Source: Kocuria salsicia
Lineage (GTDB): Bacteria > Actinomycetota > Actinomycetes > Actinomycetales > Micrococcaceae
DNA length: 64,000 nt
Direction: 5' to 3'
NCBI RefSeq assembly: GCF_007681555.1
Contig: NZ_VELE01000001.1
Location: forward strand, 124,001 to 188,000
Of this stretch, positions 34,622-45,003 are shown piece by piece. Both the position numbers and the translations under genes were made by a program. The notes under the pieces are model-generated. The model was given only the letters and a program-made list of their open reading frames with translations, ran no database searches and was not told the DNA's origin. How positions within the stretch are numbered: the stretch's first letter is position 1; the number at the start of each line of letters is the position of its first letter.

Positions 34622-37600
34622 GCGGACACCACCTCCACGCTCACGCTCAGGTCCGTTGCGGGGACCAGCTCCAGCTCCTCGGACAGGGTCTCCCCCGCCA
34701 CGAGATCGCGGTTGGCCTCCACGGCCGCCACGGTGGTGGCGTCCGCGGCCACGCGGGTGCGGATACGGTCGGAGACGTTCAGCGCGGCGTCCTTGCGGGC
34801 CTGCTGGATGGCACGCACGACGTCGCGCGCGACGCCCTCCGCGCGCAGCTCGTCCGTGAGCCCTGTGTCCAGCACCAGGAAACCGCCGCCCGGCAGCACG
34901 GTGACGGCGCGCGCGGAGCTCGCCGCAGCGTCGTCGACCACGGTGACGAGCTCGTACTCGCCCTCCTGGAGCTCGACCCCGCCGGCGACGACGCCGCCCT
35001 CCTCGCTCACGGACCAGTCACCCGTCTTCGTGGCCCTGATAACCTGCTGCACCTGCTTGCCCAGGCGTGGGCCCGCCGCGCGGGCGTTGACCTTCAGCTC
35101 CTGGGAGATGCCGTAATCGGCCGCAGAGACCTCATCCGCGTCCTCGAGGGTCACGGAGCGCAGGTTGAGCTCGTCCGCGACGATCTCCTGGAACGTGCCT
35201 TCCAGGGCATGGGCACCGGGAACCGCGACCGTCATGCCTGCGAGCGGCTGGCGCACGCGCAGGCTGTTGGCCTTGCGCAACCCGGAGCCCGCCGAGCTGA
35301 TGGCGCGCGTGCGGTCCATGACCGTGACCAGGTCCTCGTCCCGCGGGAACAGGGACGCGTCCGGCCAGTCGGTCAGGTGCACGGAGCGCCCGCCCGTGAG
35401 ACCGCGCCAGATCTCCTCGCTGATCAGCGGCAGCAGGGGCGCGCTCACGCGGCAGACCGTCTCCAGGCACGTGTACAGCACGTCGAACGCCTCCGTGTCC
35501 TCCTCGAAGAACCGCTCACGGGAACGGCGCACGTACCAGTTGGTGAGGGTGTCCATGTAGCTGCGCAGCCGCTCGGCGGCCGCCCAGATGTCGTACTCGT
35601 CGAACAGCCGCTTGGTGTCGGTGACCAGCGCACCGGTCTCGGCCAGGATGTAGCGGTCCATCACGTGCTCGGCGTCGTAACGCAGCTGGGCGTCGTAGCC
35701 CGCTCCCCCGTGCGCGGCGTTCGTGTAGAGACCGAAGAAGTGGTAGACGTTCCACAGGGGCAGCAGCATCTGTCGCACGCCGTCGCGGATGCCCTGCTCG
35801 GTCACCACCAGGTTGCCACCGCGCAGGATGGGCGAGGACATCAGGAACCAGCGCATGGCGTCCGAGCCGTCCCGGTCCAGGACCTCGTTGACGTCCGGGT
35901 AGTTGCGCAGGGACTTGGACATCTTCTGCCCGTCCGAGCCCAGCACGATGCCGTGGGAGATCACGTTGCGGAACGCCGGGCGGTCGAACAGCGCCGTGGC
36001 CAGGATGTGCAGCGTGTAGAACCAGCCGCGGGTCTGGCCGATGTACTCCACGATGAAGTCACCGGGGTTGTGCGTCTCGAACCACTCGCGGTTCTCCATG
36101 GGGTAGTGCACCTGGGCGTAGGGCATGGACCCGGAGTCGAACCACACGTCCAGCACCTCGGGCACCCGGCGCATCACGGACTGCCCCGTGGGGTCGTCCG
36201 GGTTGGGGCGCGTGAGGTCGTCGATCCACGGCCGGTGCAGGTCCACCTCGCCGGAGGCGTTGCGCGGCAGTCGGCCGAAGTCCCGCTCGATCTCCGCGAG
36301 CGAGCCGTAGACGTCCCGGCGCGGGTGGTTGGGGTCGCTGGACTCCCACACGGGGATGGGCGAGCCCCAGTAGCGGTTGCGCGAGATCGACCAGTCGCGG
36401 GCGTTCTCGAGCCACTTGCCGAACTGGCCGTCCTTGACGTTGCCCGGGATCCAGTTGATCTCCTGGTTCAGCTCGACCATGCGGTCCTTGAACGCGGTGA
36501 CGCTCACGAACCACGAGGACACCGCCCGGTAGATCAACGGGTTCCGGCAGCGCCAGCAGTGCGGGTAGGAGTGCTCGTAGGAGGCCTCACGCACCAGCAC
36601 GCCGCGCTCACGCAGGTCGCGCACCACGGTGCGGGTTACCTCCTTGTCGAACACGTTCAGCCCCGCGAGCGCGGCCAGCGGAGCGCCCTCGGCCAGCGAG
36701 TCGTCCGCGAAGAACGGGTAGAACCGGCCGCTCTCGTCCACGGTGAGCACCACCGGGATGTCGTGCTCGGCGCACGTCCACTGGTCGTCCTCGCCGTAGG
36801 CCGGGGCCTGGTGCACGATGCCCGTGCCGTCCGTCGTCGTCACGTAGTCCGCCACGAGGATCTGCCACGCATGCTCGGTGCCGAAGCGCTCAGCGTCGGT
36901 GAAGTAGTCCCACAGCGGGGCGTAGCGGATGCCCGCGAGCTGCTCACCCGTGTAGTGCGCCGTGACCGCGTCCCGCACGGCGGCGGCCGGGTCCTCGGCG
37001 TCGCCGTAGCCCAGGTCCTTCGCGTAGCCGGGTGCCAGCTCCGCGGCCACGAGGAAGCGGCGGCCCGCCAGCTCCCCCGCACCGGGCACCAGTGCGTAGT
37101 CGACTGCGGGCCCGACGGCGAGCGCCTCGTTGGTGGGCAGGGTCCAGGGGGTGGTGGTCCAGGCGATGGCCTCGGCGCCGGCGAGCTCCGCGGCCACGGC
37201 GGGCTCCGCGGCCCAGGAGGTGTCGGCCGAGAGCCGGAACGCCACGGTCAGGGAGGTGTCCTGGCGCATCTTGTAGACGTCGTCGTCCATGCGCAGCTCG
37301 TGGTTGGACAGCGGCGTCTCGTCCTTCCAGCAGTACGGCAGCACGCGGTAGCCGGAGTAGACGAGGCCCTTGTCGTCGAGGGCCTTGAACGCGCTGATCA
37401 CGGACTCCATGTAGTCCGGGTTCAGCGTCTTGTAGTCGTTCTCGAAGTCCACCCAGCGGGCCTGGCGGGTCACGTAGTCCTGCCACTCGGTGGCGTAGGT
37501 GAGCACGGAGGAGCGGCAGGCGTCGTTGAACTTGTCGATGCCCATCGACTCGATCTCCTGCTTGTCGGTCATCCCCAGCTGCTTCATGGCCTCCAGCTCG

Positions 37601-37929
37601 GCGGGCAGACCGTGGGTGTCCCAGCCGAAGCGGCGCTCCACGCGGCGGCCCTGCTGGGTCTGGTAGCGGGCCACGAGGTCCTTGACGTAGCCGGTGAGCA
37701 GGTGGCCGTAGTGGGGCAGGCCGTTGGCGAAGGGAGGGCCGTCGTAGAAGACGAACTCGTTGGAGCCGTCCTCGCCGCGCTCACGCTGGTCGATGCTGGC
37801 CTGGAAGGTGTGATCCAGCTTCCAGTACTCGAGCACCCGCTCCTCGATGAGCGGAAGCCGCGGTGCGGGCGGCACACCCTGAGCGGCGGGGTCGGTGCTC
37901 GCCTTGGGATACACGAAAGAGTCGGACAC
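34618..37929 (-). CDS. ileS: Isoleucyl-tRNA synthetase, IleS2 type
   Basis: A 1103-aa class I synthetase. The HIGH motif appears as LPHYGHLL in [12 protein letters not shown] and the KMSKS motif is intact ([12 protein letters not shown]). The HYGH form, length and C-terminal domain belong to the IleS2 (eukaryote-like) group, which is intrinsically less sensitive to mupirocin. GTG at 37929 with GGAG 4 nt upstream. A T-box leader precedes it, so translation should rise when tRNA-Ile is uncharged. Confidence 0.96.
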   Translation of the reverse strand: MSDSFVYPKASTDPAAQGVPPAPRLPLIEERVLEYWKLDHTFQASIDQRERGEDGSNEFVFYDGPPFANGLPHYGHLLTGYVKDLVARYQTQQGRRVERRFGWDTHGLPAELEAMKQLGMTDKQEIESMGIDKFNDACRSSVLTYATEWQDYVTRQARWVDFENDYKTLNPDYMESVISAFKALDDKGLVYSGYRVLPYCWKDETPLSNHELRMDDDVYKMRQDTSLTVAFRLSADTSWAAEPAVAAELAGAEAIAWTTTPWTLPTNEALAVGPAVDYALVPGAGELAGRRFLVAAELAPGYAKDLGYGDAEDPAAAVRDAVTAHYTGEQLAGIRYAPLWDYFTDAERFGTEHAWQILVADYVTTTDGTGIVHQAPAYGEDDQWTCAEHDIPVVLTVDESGRFYPFFADDSLAEGAPLAALAGLNVFDKEVTRTVVRDLRERGVLVREASYEHSYPHCWRCRNPLIYRAVSSWFVSVTAFKDRMVELNQEINWIPGNVKDGQFGKWLENARDWSISRNRYWGSPIPVWESSDPNHPRRDVYGSLAEIERDFGRLPRNASGEVDLHRPWIDDLTRPNPDDPTGQSVMRRVPEVLDVWFDSGSMPYAQVHYPMENREWFETHNPGDFIVEYIGQTRGWFYTLHILATALFDRPAFRNVISHGIVLGSDGQKMSKSLRNYPDVNEVLDRDGSDAMRWFLMSSPILRGGNLVVTEQGIRDGVRQMLLPLWNVYHFFGLYTNAAHGGAGYDAQLRYDAEHVMDRYILAETGALVTDTKRLFDEYDIWAAAERLRSYMDTLTNWYVRRSRERFFEEDTEAFDVLYTCLETVCRVSAPLLPLISEEIWRGLTGGRSVHLTDWPDASLFPRDEDLVTVMDRTRAISSAGSGLRKANSLRVRQPLAGMTVAVPGAHALEGTFQEIVADELNLRSVTLEDADEVSAADYGISQELKVNARAAGPRLGKQVQQVIRATKTGDWSVSEEGGVVAGGVELQEGEYELVTVVDDAAASSARAVTVLPGGGFLVLDTGLTDELRAEGVARDVVRAIQQARKDAALNVSDRIRTRVAADATTVAAVEANRDLVAGETLSEELELVPATDLSVSVEVVSA

Positions 37930-37936
37930 GGTGCTC

Positions 37937-38180
37937 CATCCTGAGATGACAACGGTTTCAGGATGCGAGGACGCCCGGGCGCACGGGGCGCCGGTGGCGC
38001 GGTACCACCTCGCTTGTCCGCCGCCTCGCCGGCTGCTGCCGACGACGCCGCGGGCCGCTCGTTGAGGGCTGTCACGTGCCCGGGACGTCCGGTTCTACTG
38101 GGGCCGCTGGCGGCCGGTTCTTCCGGAGGGGCTCCCCGGTGATGGCCGGATCAGCGCCCGCGCGCACGAGGCGCGCCCGT
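37937..38180 (-). promoter_or_regulatory. T-box leader of ileS
   Basis: Reading minus, the leader shows the actinobacterial ileS T-box parts: a Stem I region with specifier ATC (Ile) in GGCCATCACCGG (38141-38143 is the codon), AGTAGAACCGGACG (38099-38086), and the tRNA-end-binding T-box GAGGTGGTACCGCG (38010-37997). After it, CATCCTGA ... TCAGGATG (37965-37937) forms a hairpin touching the Shine-Dalgarno. With no U-run terminator, this looks like translational control. Confidence 0.9.
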
Positions 38181-38326
38181 CCATGATAGCGCGCCGGACG
38201 GCGTCGTCCTCCCCCGGCATCCGTGACGTACGGCGCTCGGGCGTGACCGGCGCCAGGGGCGCTGTCCCGGCTCGTGATGGCCCCGGGGCTCCCTGCGCCG
38301 TCGGCGTGGTCGACGCGCCCGGGATC

Positions 38327-38740
38327 TCACCCCGCGGGCTGGAACTGCACGCGGCCCTCCTGCACCCGCACGGGATACACGGGCAGCGTCCAGTCCCCGC
38401 CGGCCACGCACTGCCCGGTGGCGAGGTCGTAGGTCTCCTTGTAGAGCGGTGAGGCCACCGTGTGCTGCTCGCCGTGGCGGCCCACGATGCCGCGGGCGAT
38501 CACGAGCGCACCGGAGCGCGGGTCCCGGTGGTCGGTGACGAACACGCGGTCGTCGTTGGTGCGGAACACCGCGTACTCGTGCCCGGCCACGATCGCGGCC
38601 TCGCCCCAGTTGACCTCCAGGTCCTCGAACGCGCACACGTCCACCCAGCCTTCCGCGTCCGGGGCGGACGGCCGCCGCGCCCCCTCGCCGTGGGCGGCCG
38701 GAGACCCCTGCGTGGTGCCCTGCGACGTCGTGCTGTCCAT
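38327..38740 (-). CDS. nirD: NirD, nitrite reductase small subunit
   Basis: A 137-aa Rieske-like-fold protein, the small subunit of NADH-dependent assimilatory nitrite reductase. Core segments are WVDVCAFEDLEVNWGEAAIV and VIARGIVGRHGEQHTVASPLYKETYDLATGQC, as in NirD. The Cys-His ligands of true Rieske proteins are absent, as expected for NirD. The N-terminal 30 residues are polar and variable. The ATG at 38740 has GGGAGG 6 nt upstream. It is divergent from nirB rather than downstream of it. Confidence 0.9.
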   Translation of the reverse strand: MDSTTSQGTTQGSPAAHGEGARRPSAPDAEGWVDVCAFEDLEVNWGEAAIVAGHEYAVFRTNDDRVFVTDHRDPRSGALVIARGIVGRHGEQHTVASPLYKETYDLATGQCVAGGDWTLPVYPVRVQEGRVQFQPAG

Positions 38741-38808
38741 GGAAAACCTCCCACCGCGCCGCGCGGGCGCCCAGATAATTCGCATTCTCGGCGCTAATCT
38801 AGCAGTGT

Positions 38809-38827
38809 CGCGTCCGTCACGGACGCG
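38809..38827. promoter_or_regulatory. Perfect 19-bp dyad upstream of nirB
   Basis: CGCGTCCGT-C-ACGGACGCG, a perfect 9-bp inverted repeat around one base, 32 bp before the nirB start and 69 bp before nirD on the other strand. It lies just after a -10-like TAATCT (38795-38800). It could be an operator controlling one or both genes. A GCTA-ATC-TAGC half-palindrome overlaps the -10-like box. Confidence 0.5.
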
Positions 38828-38858
38828 GGACGCCAGCCGGACCCCGGAAGGACACCCC

Positions 38859-41510
38859 ATGACAACGCTCTCCGATCGACCCGCGGCCGAGAGGCCCCGG
38901 TCCGTCCTCGTCCTCGGTGGAGGCCCCGCCGCGTTCCGCCTGGTCCGCGCACTCACGGAACGGGCGGAGGAGCCGCTGAGCATCACCGTGCTCGCGGAGG
39001 AGCCCTACACGCCCTACGACCGCGTGGCGCTGGAGCAGCTCTTCGACGACCCGGAGCGGGACCTCACCCTGGGCGATGGCTCCCTGTGGTCCCGGCCGGA
39101 GGTTCACCTGCTCACGGAGACCCGCGCCGTGGCCCTGGACCGCGAGCGCCGGGTGGTCACCGACCAGCGGGGCGAGGAGCACCCCTACGACGACGTCGTG
39201 CTCGCCACCGGCTCGCGCGCGGCCGTGATCCCCATTCCCGGCTCGGACCACACCCACGTGTTCCGCGGGGTGGACGACGTCCGCGGCATGGTCGACGAGG
39301 TCGCGGAGCTCACCGCGCGGCTGGGGCGCAGGCCCCGGGCCGTCGTGGTGGGCGGCGGACTGCTCGGGCTGGAGGCCGCCCAGGGGCTGCAGCACGTGGG
39401 CGCGGACCCCACCATCCTGGATGTGGCCTCGTGGCTGCTGTCCATCGAACTGGACCAGGCCGGCGGGCACATGGTCAACGACCTCATCCGGGCCACGGGG
39501 ATCGGCGTGCAGTGCGGCGCGTTCATCTCCTCCGTGAACCTGGACGCCTCCGGCTCCGTGGTCTCGGTGTCCCTGGCCGAGTCCCTCGGGGACGAGTCCC
39601 AGGTGCACACGATCGACGCGGACCTCGTGGTGATGGCCGCGGGCATCCGCCCCAACGACGACCTCGCGAAGAACGCGAACCTGCCAGTGGGCCCGCGCGG
39701 CGGCGTCGTGGTGGACGAGGGCTGCCGCACCGCGGACCCGCACGTGTGGTCCATCGGGGAGGTCGCCCACATCCTCGGGCGCACGTGGGGACTCGTGGCG
39801 CCGGCGAACGCCATGGCCGAGGCCACGGCCGTGAACCTGCTCGGCGGGGACAGCGCCGTCGCGGACTTCGACGTGGCCACCAAGCTGAAGTTCTCCGGCG
39901 TGGACGTCGCCGGCTTCGGCGACCGGCTGGGCAAGACCCCGGACTGCCTCGAGGTCGTCTACGCGGACCCGGCGCGCGGGATCTACCAGAAGATCGTGGT
40001 TGCCCAGGACGCCCGCACCCTGCTGGGCGGGGTGTTCGTGGGCGACACCGCACCCTTCGACTCGCTGCGCCCCCTGCTGGGCCGCGAGCTGCCCGCCGAA
40101 CCGGGCGTGTACCTCTCCGCCGCCGGCGGGGACGGGCCCGGGGACATCGACCTGCCCGACGACGCCGTGCTGTGCTCGTGCAACAACGTGGACTTCGGCA
40201 CGGTGCGCTCCGCGATCGACGCCGGCAACCGGGACGTCGCCTCGCTGAAGGCCTGCACGAGCGCCGGAACCCAGTGCGGCTCGTGCGTGCCCATGCTGGA
40301 GAAGACCCTCAAGCAGCGCATGAAGGCCCTCGGGCTCTCGGTCTCCAAGGCCCTGTGCGAGCACTTCGAGCTCTCCCGGCCCGAGCTCTACGAGGCCGTG
40401 CGCAGCACCGGACTGGAGGACTTCGAGTCCGTGCTCGCCCGCTTCGGCACCGGCGAGGACGGCTGCGCGGTGTGCAAGCCCACCGTGGCCTCCATCCTCC
40501 ACTCCCAGGTCCACGCGTACTCGCTGGACGGCGGGCGCGGCACCCTGCAGGACACCAACGACCGCAACATGGCCAACATGCAGAAGGACGGCACCTACTC
40601 GGTCATCCCCCGCATCCCCGGCGGGGAGATCACCCCGCGCAAGCTCGCCGTGCTCGCCGCCGTGGGCGAGAAGTACGGGCTCTACACCAAGATCACCGGA
40701 GCGCAGCGGATCGGACTCTACGGCGCCCGCCTGGAGCAGCTGCCCCGGATCTGGCAGGAGCTCGTGGACGCCGGCTTCGAGTCCGGCTCCGCCTACGGCA
40801 AGGCCCTGCGCAACGTGAAGTCCTGCATCGGCAACTCGTGGTGCCGCTTCGGCGTGCAGGACTCCGTGGCGCTCGCCGTGGACATGGAGAACCGCTACCG
40901 CGGGCTGCGCTCGCCCCACAAGTTCAAGTTCGGCGTGTCCGGGTGCAGCCGCGAGTGCGCGGAGGCCCAGGGCAAGGACGTGGGCGTGATCGCCACGACC
41001 CACGGCTGGAACCTGTTCCTGGGCGGCAACGGCGGCTCCAACCCCGCGCACGGGCGGCTGCTCGCCAAGGACCTCACGCGCGAGGAGGTCTTCCGCTACG
41101 TGGACCGCTACCTCATGTACTACATCCGCACCGCGGACCGGCTGCAGCGCACCGCCCGCTGGTTCGAGGAGCTGGACGAGACCTACGGGGACGGCACCCA
41201 GCACGTGCGCAGCGTGATCGTGGACGACTCGCTCGGCATCTGCGCGGACCTCGAGGCCGAGGTGGAGCGGCACCTGGAGGCGTACGAGGACGAGTGGGCC
41301 GCCACCCTCGCGGACCCGCAGCGCATGCGCCGCTTCCGGGCCTTCATCAACGAGCCCGAGGGCGATCCCGCGGACCTGGACGCGCGCATGTACGTGCTCG
41401 AACGCGACCAGATCCGCCCCGCCACCCCGCAGGAGGTGGACGAGTCCGAGGCCGGGAACGGGCACCGCGTGCTCGTCTCCGGGGCGAAGATCCCCGTGGG
41501 CCAGCCGTGA
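38859..41510 (+). CDS. nirB: NirB, nitrite reductase large subunit
   Basis: An 883-aa assimilatory NAD(P)H nitrite reductase. FAD/NAD domains fill the N-terminal half (LVLGGGPAAFRLV, VVGGGLLGLEAAQGL). A BFD-type [2Fe-2S] site has Cys439, Cys441, Cys473 and Cys476. The siroheme/4Fe-4S site uses Cys656, Cys662 (CIGNSWC), Cys696 and Cys700 (GCSREC). All ligands are present, so the enzyme should work. The ATG at 38859 has GGAAGGA upstream. It converges on the siroheme synthase gene; a strong hairpin lies between. Confidence 0.96.
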   Translation: MTTLSDRPAAERPRSVLVLGGGPAAFRLVRALTERAEEPLSITVLAEEPYTPYDRVALEQLFDDPERDLTLGDGSLWSRPEVHLLTETRAVALDRERRVVTDQRGEEHPYDDVVLATGSRAAVIPIPGSDHTHVFRGVDDVRGMVDEVAELTARLGRRPRAVVVGGGLLGLEAAQGLQHVGADPTILDVASWLLSIELDQAGGHMVNDLIRATGIGVQCGAFISSVNLDASGSVVSVSLAESLGDESQVHTIDADLVVMAAGIRPNDDLAKNANLPVGPRGGVVVDEGCRTADPHVWSIGEVAHILGRTWGLVAPANAMAEATAVNLLGGDSAVADFDVATKLKFSGVDVAGFGDRLGKTPDCLEVVYADPARGIYQKIVVAQDARTLLGGVFVGDTAPFDSLRPLLGRELPAEPGVYLSAAGGDGPGDIDLPDDAVLCSCNNVDFGTVRSAIDAGNRDVASLKACTSAGTQCGSCVPMLEKTLKQRMKALGLSVSKALCEHFELSRPELYEAVRSTGLEDFESVLARFGTGEDGCAVCKPTVASILHSQVHAYSLDGGRGTLQDTNDRNMANMQKDGTYSVIPRIPGGEITPRKLAVLAAVGEKYGLYTKITGAQRIGLYGARLEQLPRIWQELVDAGFESGSAYGKALRNVKSCIGNSWCRFGVQDSVALAVDMENRYRGLRSPHKFKFGVSGCSRECAEAQGKDVGVIATTHGWNLFLGGNGGSNPAHGRLLAKDLTREEVFRYVDRYLMYYIRTADRLQRTARWFEELDETYGDGTQHVRSVIVDDSLGICADLEAEVERHLEAYEDEWAATLADPQRMRRFRAFINEPEGDPADLDARMYVLERDQIRPATPQEVDESEAGNGHRVLVSGAKIPVGQP

Positions 41511-41627
41511 GCGGGCGTTCTCCGAGCAACTGCGCCTGAGGCTGCCCCTGACCCGCGGTCCTCTGAGCAGTCTCTCCTGAGCGGAAGGGCCCGGGGCCAG
41601 TTCGCTGGGAACATTACCTGGGGACGG

Positions 41628-41657
41628 CAGCCGGGAGCCCTCACGGGCTCCCGGCTG
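41628..41657. terminator. Two-way terminator hairpin between nirB and cobA/cysG
   Basis: A 13-bp perfect stem CAGCCGGGAGCCC (41628-41640) and GGGCTCCCGGCTG (41645-41657) with loop TCAC. No U-run follows on either strand. It sits between two convergent genes, as expected for a shared terminator. Confidence 0.7.
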
Positions 41658-41663
41658 GGGTCC

Positions 41664-42893
41664 TCAGCGTTCCCCGACGGCGTCGTCCTCCCCCAGCGCG
41701 GCCACCCGGCCGACCAGGATGACGGCGGGCGCCCGCACCCCCCGCTGCTCCGCGGTGGCGGCAATGCTCGCCAGGTCCCCCACGGTGCACCGCTGCTCGG
41801 GGGTCCACCCCCGCTCGACCACCGCCACGGGGGTCTCCGGCGGGTAGCCTGCGGCCACGAGTGTCTCGCAGTGCCGGGCCAGGCCGCGCACGCCCATCAT
41901 GAGGATGAGGGTGTGGCCGTCCCGGTAGGGCACGTGGTGCAGCTCCTCGTGCGCGGTGATGACCGTGAATCCGTGGGCCAGGTCCCGGTGCGTCACGGGG
42001 ATCCCGGCCGCCGCGGGCACGGAGATGGCCGAGGTCACCCCGGGTACCACCTCGGTCCGGATGCTGTGGGCGTGGCAGTACTCGACCTCTTCGCCCCCGC
42101 GGCCGAACACAAACGGGTCCCCGCCCTTCAGCCGCACGACACGGTGCCCGAGCCGCGCCTCCGCAACGAGGGTCTCGTTGATCCGGTCCTGGGTGACCTT
42201 GTGGTACCCGGCGCGCTTGCCCACGTCCACGATCCGCGCGTGGTCGGAGAGCTCCGGAAGCAGAGACGTGGGCCCCAGCCGGTCTGCGACCACGACGTCC
42301 GCGCCGGCCAGCAGCCGACGGCCGCGCAGCGTGAGCAGGCCGGGGTCGCCGGGCCCGCCACCCACCAGGGCCACGGTGCCCGGGGCCTGCGCGCCCGGTT
42401 CGCGCTCCACGCCGTCCTCGGACGCGCGGTGCGCGCCCACGGGGATCTCACCGCTCTCCAGGCGCGCGGCCATCCACGCCGCGACCCGCTTGGCGCGCAC
42501 CGGGTCGCCCGTGGCATTGACGGCCACCGTCACACCGTGGGCGCGCGCGGTGGCCGGAACCCAGGCAGCGGAGTGCGCGGCGTCGCCGCCCTTGACGCAG
42601 AAGACACGACGCCGCTCTGCCTCCCGCGCCACGAGGTCCTGGATGTCCGGGGAGTCCGTGTGGGCGAGCACGAGCCACGCGCCGTCGAGGTCCTCCGGGG
42701 CGAAACCGCGCTCGTGCCAGGTCAGCTCCCCCGCGGTGGCCAGCTCACGCAGGTCACCCGTCACGCGCGGAGCCACGAGGTCGACGACGGCGCCCTCGGC
42801 CAGCAGGCCCGGCACCCGCCGCGCCGCGACGGGACCGCCGCCGACCACCAGGACACGGCGTCCGGACAGGTTCAGGCCCAGGGGGTAGGTCAT
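41664..42893 (-). CDS. cysG: Siroheme synthase-like: precorrin-2 dehydrogenase and uroporphyrinogen-III C-methyltransferase
   Basis: A 409-aa fused enzyme that makes precorrin-2 from uroporphyrinogen III and oxidises it toward siroheme. The N-terminal NAD domain begins LNLSGRRVLVVGGGPVAARRV. The methyltransferase (about 165-400) has VGGGPGDPGLLTLRG, VVRLKGGDPFVFGRGGEE and PGVTSAISVPAAAGIPVTHR. The chelatase function is not evident. The ATG at 42893 is preceded by GGAG. Siroheme is the NirB cofactor, so the neighbour relation is functional. Confidence 0.93.
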   Translation of the reverse strand: MTYPLGLNLSGRRVLVVGGGPVAARRVPGLLAEGAVVDLVAPRVTGDLRELATAGELTWHERGFAPEDLDGAWLVLAHTDSPDIQDLVAREAERRRVFCVKGGDAAHSAAWVPATARAHGVTVAVNATGDPVRAKRVAAWMAARLESGEIPVGAHRASEDGVEREPGAQAPGTVALVGGGPGDPGLLTLRGRRLLAGADVVVADRLGPTSLLPELSDHARIVDVGKRAGYHKVTQDRINETLVAEARLGHRVVRLKGGDPFVFGRGGEEVEYCHAHSIRTEVVPGVTSAISVPAAAGIPVTHRDLAHGFTVITAHEELHHVPYRDGHTLILMMGVRGLARHCETLVAAGYPPETPVAVVERGWTPEQRCTVGDLASIAATAEQRGVRAPAVILVGRVAALGEDDAVGER

Positions 42894-43093
42894 GGCCGGC
42901 GGAGCTCCTCGGGCGGGCGGCCCGGGTGAGAGGCCGTCCTCGTGCGGTGGTCCGGGCCCGGGGGCGCGGCGATTGCAGCGAGTGGTCGCCACGGCGGAGC
43001 CGACACACCGGGGCACGGTGGGATCTCCGCCATGCTACGCACAGCACCGTCCGCGCCCGCCCGACCCGTCACATACGCGTCACGCGTGTCCCG

Positions 43094-44140
43094 TCACTCT
43101 GTGGCGGCGCCGAGGCGCCAGTACCCCATGAACGAGACGTCGCTGCGGGACACCCCCGCGCTCACGCACATCCGGCGCAGCGACTTCACGCCCGAGGATT
43201 CCGCAGCGAGGAACCAGTACGTGCCCCGGCCCTGCGTGCTCGCCGTGTTCCACACGAACTCCGGTTCCTCGGTCGTGGTCCCGGGTGCGCTCGCGGTCCC
43301 GGGCTCCGCGCGCCTCCAGCCCCGCCTCGAGCGTTCGCAGAGCCGGGCCCACAGCCACAGCTCCAGTGCCAGGTTGCGTGCCCGGTGCTCCCGGGGCAGC
43401 CACGTCCAGGACAGCTCGGTGCCGCCCGCGAGCCGCACACGCAGCGCACGGTCCCCCGGGGACGACTCCGCCCGCTCCAGTGCGCGCGGTCCGGCAGCCC
43501 GCGCGGCGTCACCACCCGTGGGAACTTCCACGGCCACCTCCAGCCGTCGAGGCGGCGCGCAGCTCGTGCCGTCCGCCTGCACCCGCACCCCCCGGTCGAG
43601 GCCGTCCACGATCGCCGCCACGGCCGGCAGCGCCGTCTCGTCTCCGGCGAGCACGACGTCCTGCCCGGCGGCCCGGTGCTCGTCCCACGCGGCCCACCAG
43701 GCGGCGTCGCCCGCGGGAACCAGCAGCTGGACGTCCTCGCCCTCCCGCGCGGACTCGCCCCACGCGGCCCCGGGGCCCATGCCGTGCTCGGGGTCCCCGT
43801 GGAGCACCACGTCGATCGCGAGCTCGGGGACCTCCCGCCCGGCGATGTCCACGGTGGTGGCGTCTCGCACCGTGTAGGTGCGGATCCAGCCGCTCTGCTC
43901 GGGCGGCGCGGCCATGAACTCACGGCGCCAACGGGCCATGTCCGAGACGTCCACGTCCAGAAGCTGCCCGCGCCGCGGCGGGACCAGCACCTTGAGGTAG
44001 GCGTCGGCGCGTGGACCTGGGCCCTGCTCACCCCACGGCATCGTCCACAGCTGCTCACCCGCCACGCGCACCCGCACAAGGTGCTCGCTCAACCGCTCGG
44101 TACCCGTGACCCGTGCGTTCACGCATGTCAGCTGCGTCAC
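43094..44140 (-). CDS. Siderophore-interacting protein (FAD ferric-siderophore reductase)
   Basis: A 348-aa flavoprotein of the SIP family that reduces imported ferric siderophores in the cytoplasm. The FAD motif IRTYTVRD is near residue 86, and the AAGDETALPAVAAI-like segment VLAGDETALPAVAAI begins near residue 166, as in SIP proteins. A family-like GYWRLG closes the protein. GTG at 44140 overlaps the ATPase gene stop (GTGA). It is the last gene of the siderophore operon. Confidence 0.92.
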   Translation of the reverse strand: MTQLTCVNARVTGTERLSEHLVRVRVAGEQLWTMPWGEQGPGPRADAYLKVLVPPRRGQLLDVDVSDMARWRREFMAAPPEQSGWIRTYTVRDATTVDIAGREVPELAIDVVLHGDPEHGMGPGAAWGESAREGEDVQLLVPAGDAAWWAAWDEHRAAGQDVVLAGDETALPAVAAIVDGLDRGVRVQADGTSCAPPRRLEVAVEVPTGGDAARAAGPRALERAESSPGDRALRVRLAGGTELSWTWLPREHRARNLALELWLWARLCERSRRGWRRAEPGTASAPGTTTEEPEFVWNTASTQGRGTYWFLAAESSGVKSLRRMCVSAGVSRSDVSFMGYWRLGAATE

Positions 44141-45003
44141 GACCGCGCGCCTTCCGCTGGGGCGTCCGCGCGCCCGGTGGACAGCGGGATCACCACACGG
44201 GCCCCGGTGACCTCGTCGTGCAGCACGCGCGCCCGCATGTCGAACACGGAGCTCACGGTCTCGTCCGTCATGACCTCGTGGGCGGGTCCGCGGGCGGCCA
44301 CGCCGCCGTCCTTCACGGCCACGAGGACGTCCGCGTACCGGGCGGCCAGCGAGAGCTCGTGCAGCACCATGACCAGTGTGATGCCGCGGGTCCGCTGCAG
44401 CTGGCCCAGAATGTCCAGAATCTCCACCTGGCGGGCGATGTCCAGGTAGGTGGTGGGCTCGTCGAGCAGCAGCACGTCCGTCTGCTGCGCGAGGGCCAGC
44501 GCGATCCACACGCGCTGGCGCTGCCCGCCGGACAGTGCGGTGACCTGCCGGTCCACCAGCCCGGCCAGCCCGGTGAGGTCGATGGCCTCGGCCACCGCGG
44601 CGTCGTCCTCGGCGCGCCAGCGCCCGAAGGCTCCGCGGTGGGGGTGGCGTCCGCGGGAGACCAGCTCCTGGACGGTCACGCCCTCGGGCGCCAGCGGGTC
44701 CTGCGGCAGGAACCCCACGGTGCGCGCGAAACGTCGGCGGTGCCACGCGCTCACGTCCTCCCCGCCCACGAGCACCTGTCCGGAGTCCGCGGTGAGCTGC
44801 CGGGCGCACGTGCGCAGCAGCGTGGACTTGCCGCAGCCGTTGGCGCCGACCAGCGCGCTCACGCGCCCCGCGGGGAACGAGACGCTCACGTCCCGCAGGA
44901 TCGGCGCGCCGCCGTAGCCGACGCTCAGCCCACGCACCTCGAGCGACGACGCCACGCGCTGCCGGTCCCCGGTCGCGTCCACCTGTTCCTGGAGAGCACT
45001 CAT
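44137..45003 (-). CDS. Iron-siderophore ABC transporter ATPase
   Basis: A 288-aa FecE/FepC-type ATPase. It has Walker A GANGCGKST, signature LSGGQRQR, Walker B VLLLDEPT and the His switch in LHELSLAARY. The N-terminal 20 residues are polar. The ATG at 45003 overlaps the preceding permease stop (ATGA). It powers the two permeases encoded upstream. Confidence 0.96.
   Translation of the reverse strand: MSALQEQVDATGDRQRVASSLEVRGLSVGYGGAPILRDVSVSFPAGRVSALVGANGCGKSTLLRTCARQLTADSGQVLVGGEDVSAWHRRRFARTVGFLPQDPLAPEGVTVQELVSRGRHPHRGAFGRWRAEDDAAVAEAIDLTGLAGLVDRQVTALSGGQRQRVWIALALAQQTDVLLLDEPTTYLDIARQVEILDILGQLQRTRGITLVMVLHELSLAARYADVLVAVKDGGVAARGPAHEVMTDETVSSVFDMRARVLHDEVTGARVVIPLSTGRADAPAEGARS

Noticed and set aside
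32066-37944. Two plus-strand open frames of more than 1000 codons opposite ndk, folC and ileS
   Set aside because: Composition is His/Arg/Gly/Val-rich, with no recognisable domain, and the opposite strand has clear, conserved genes with matched starts.
38817-41465. Minus-strand 882-codon open frame opposite nirB
   Set aside because: Antisense shadow; nirB has every cofactor ligand and a good start.
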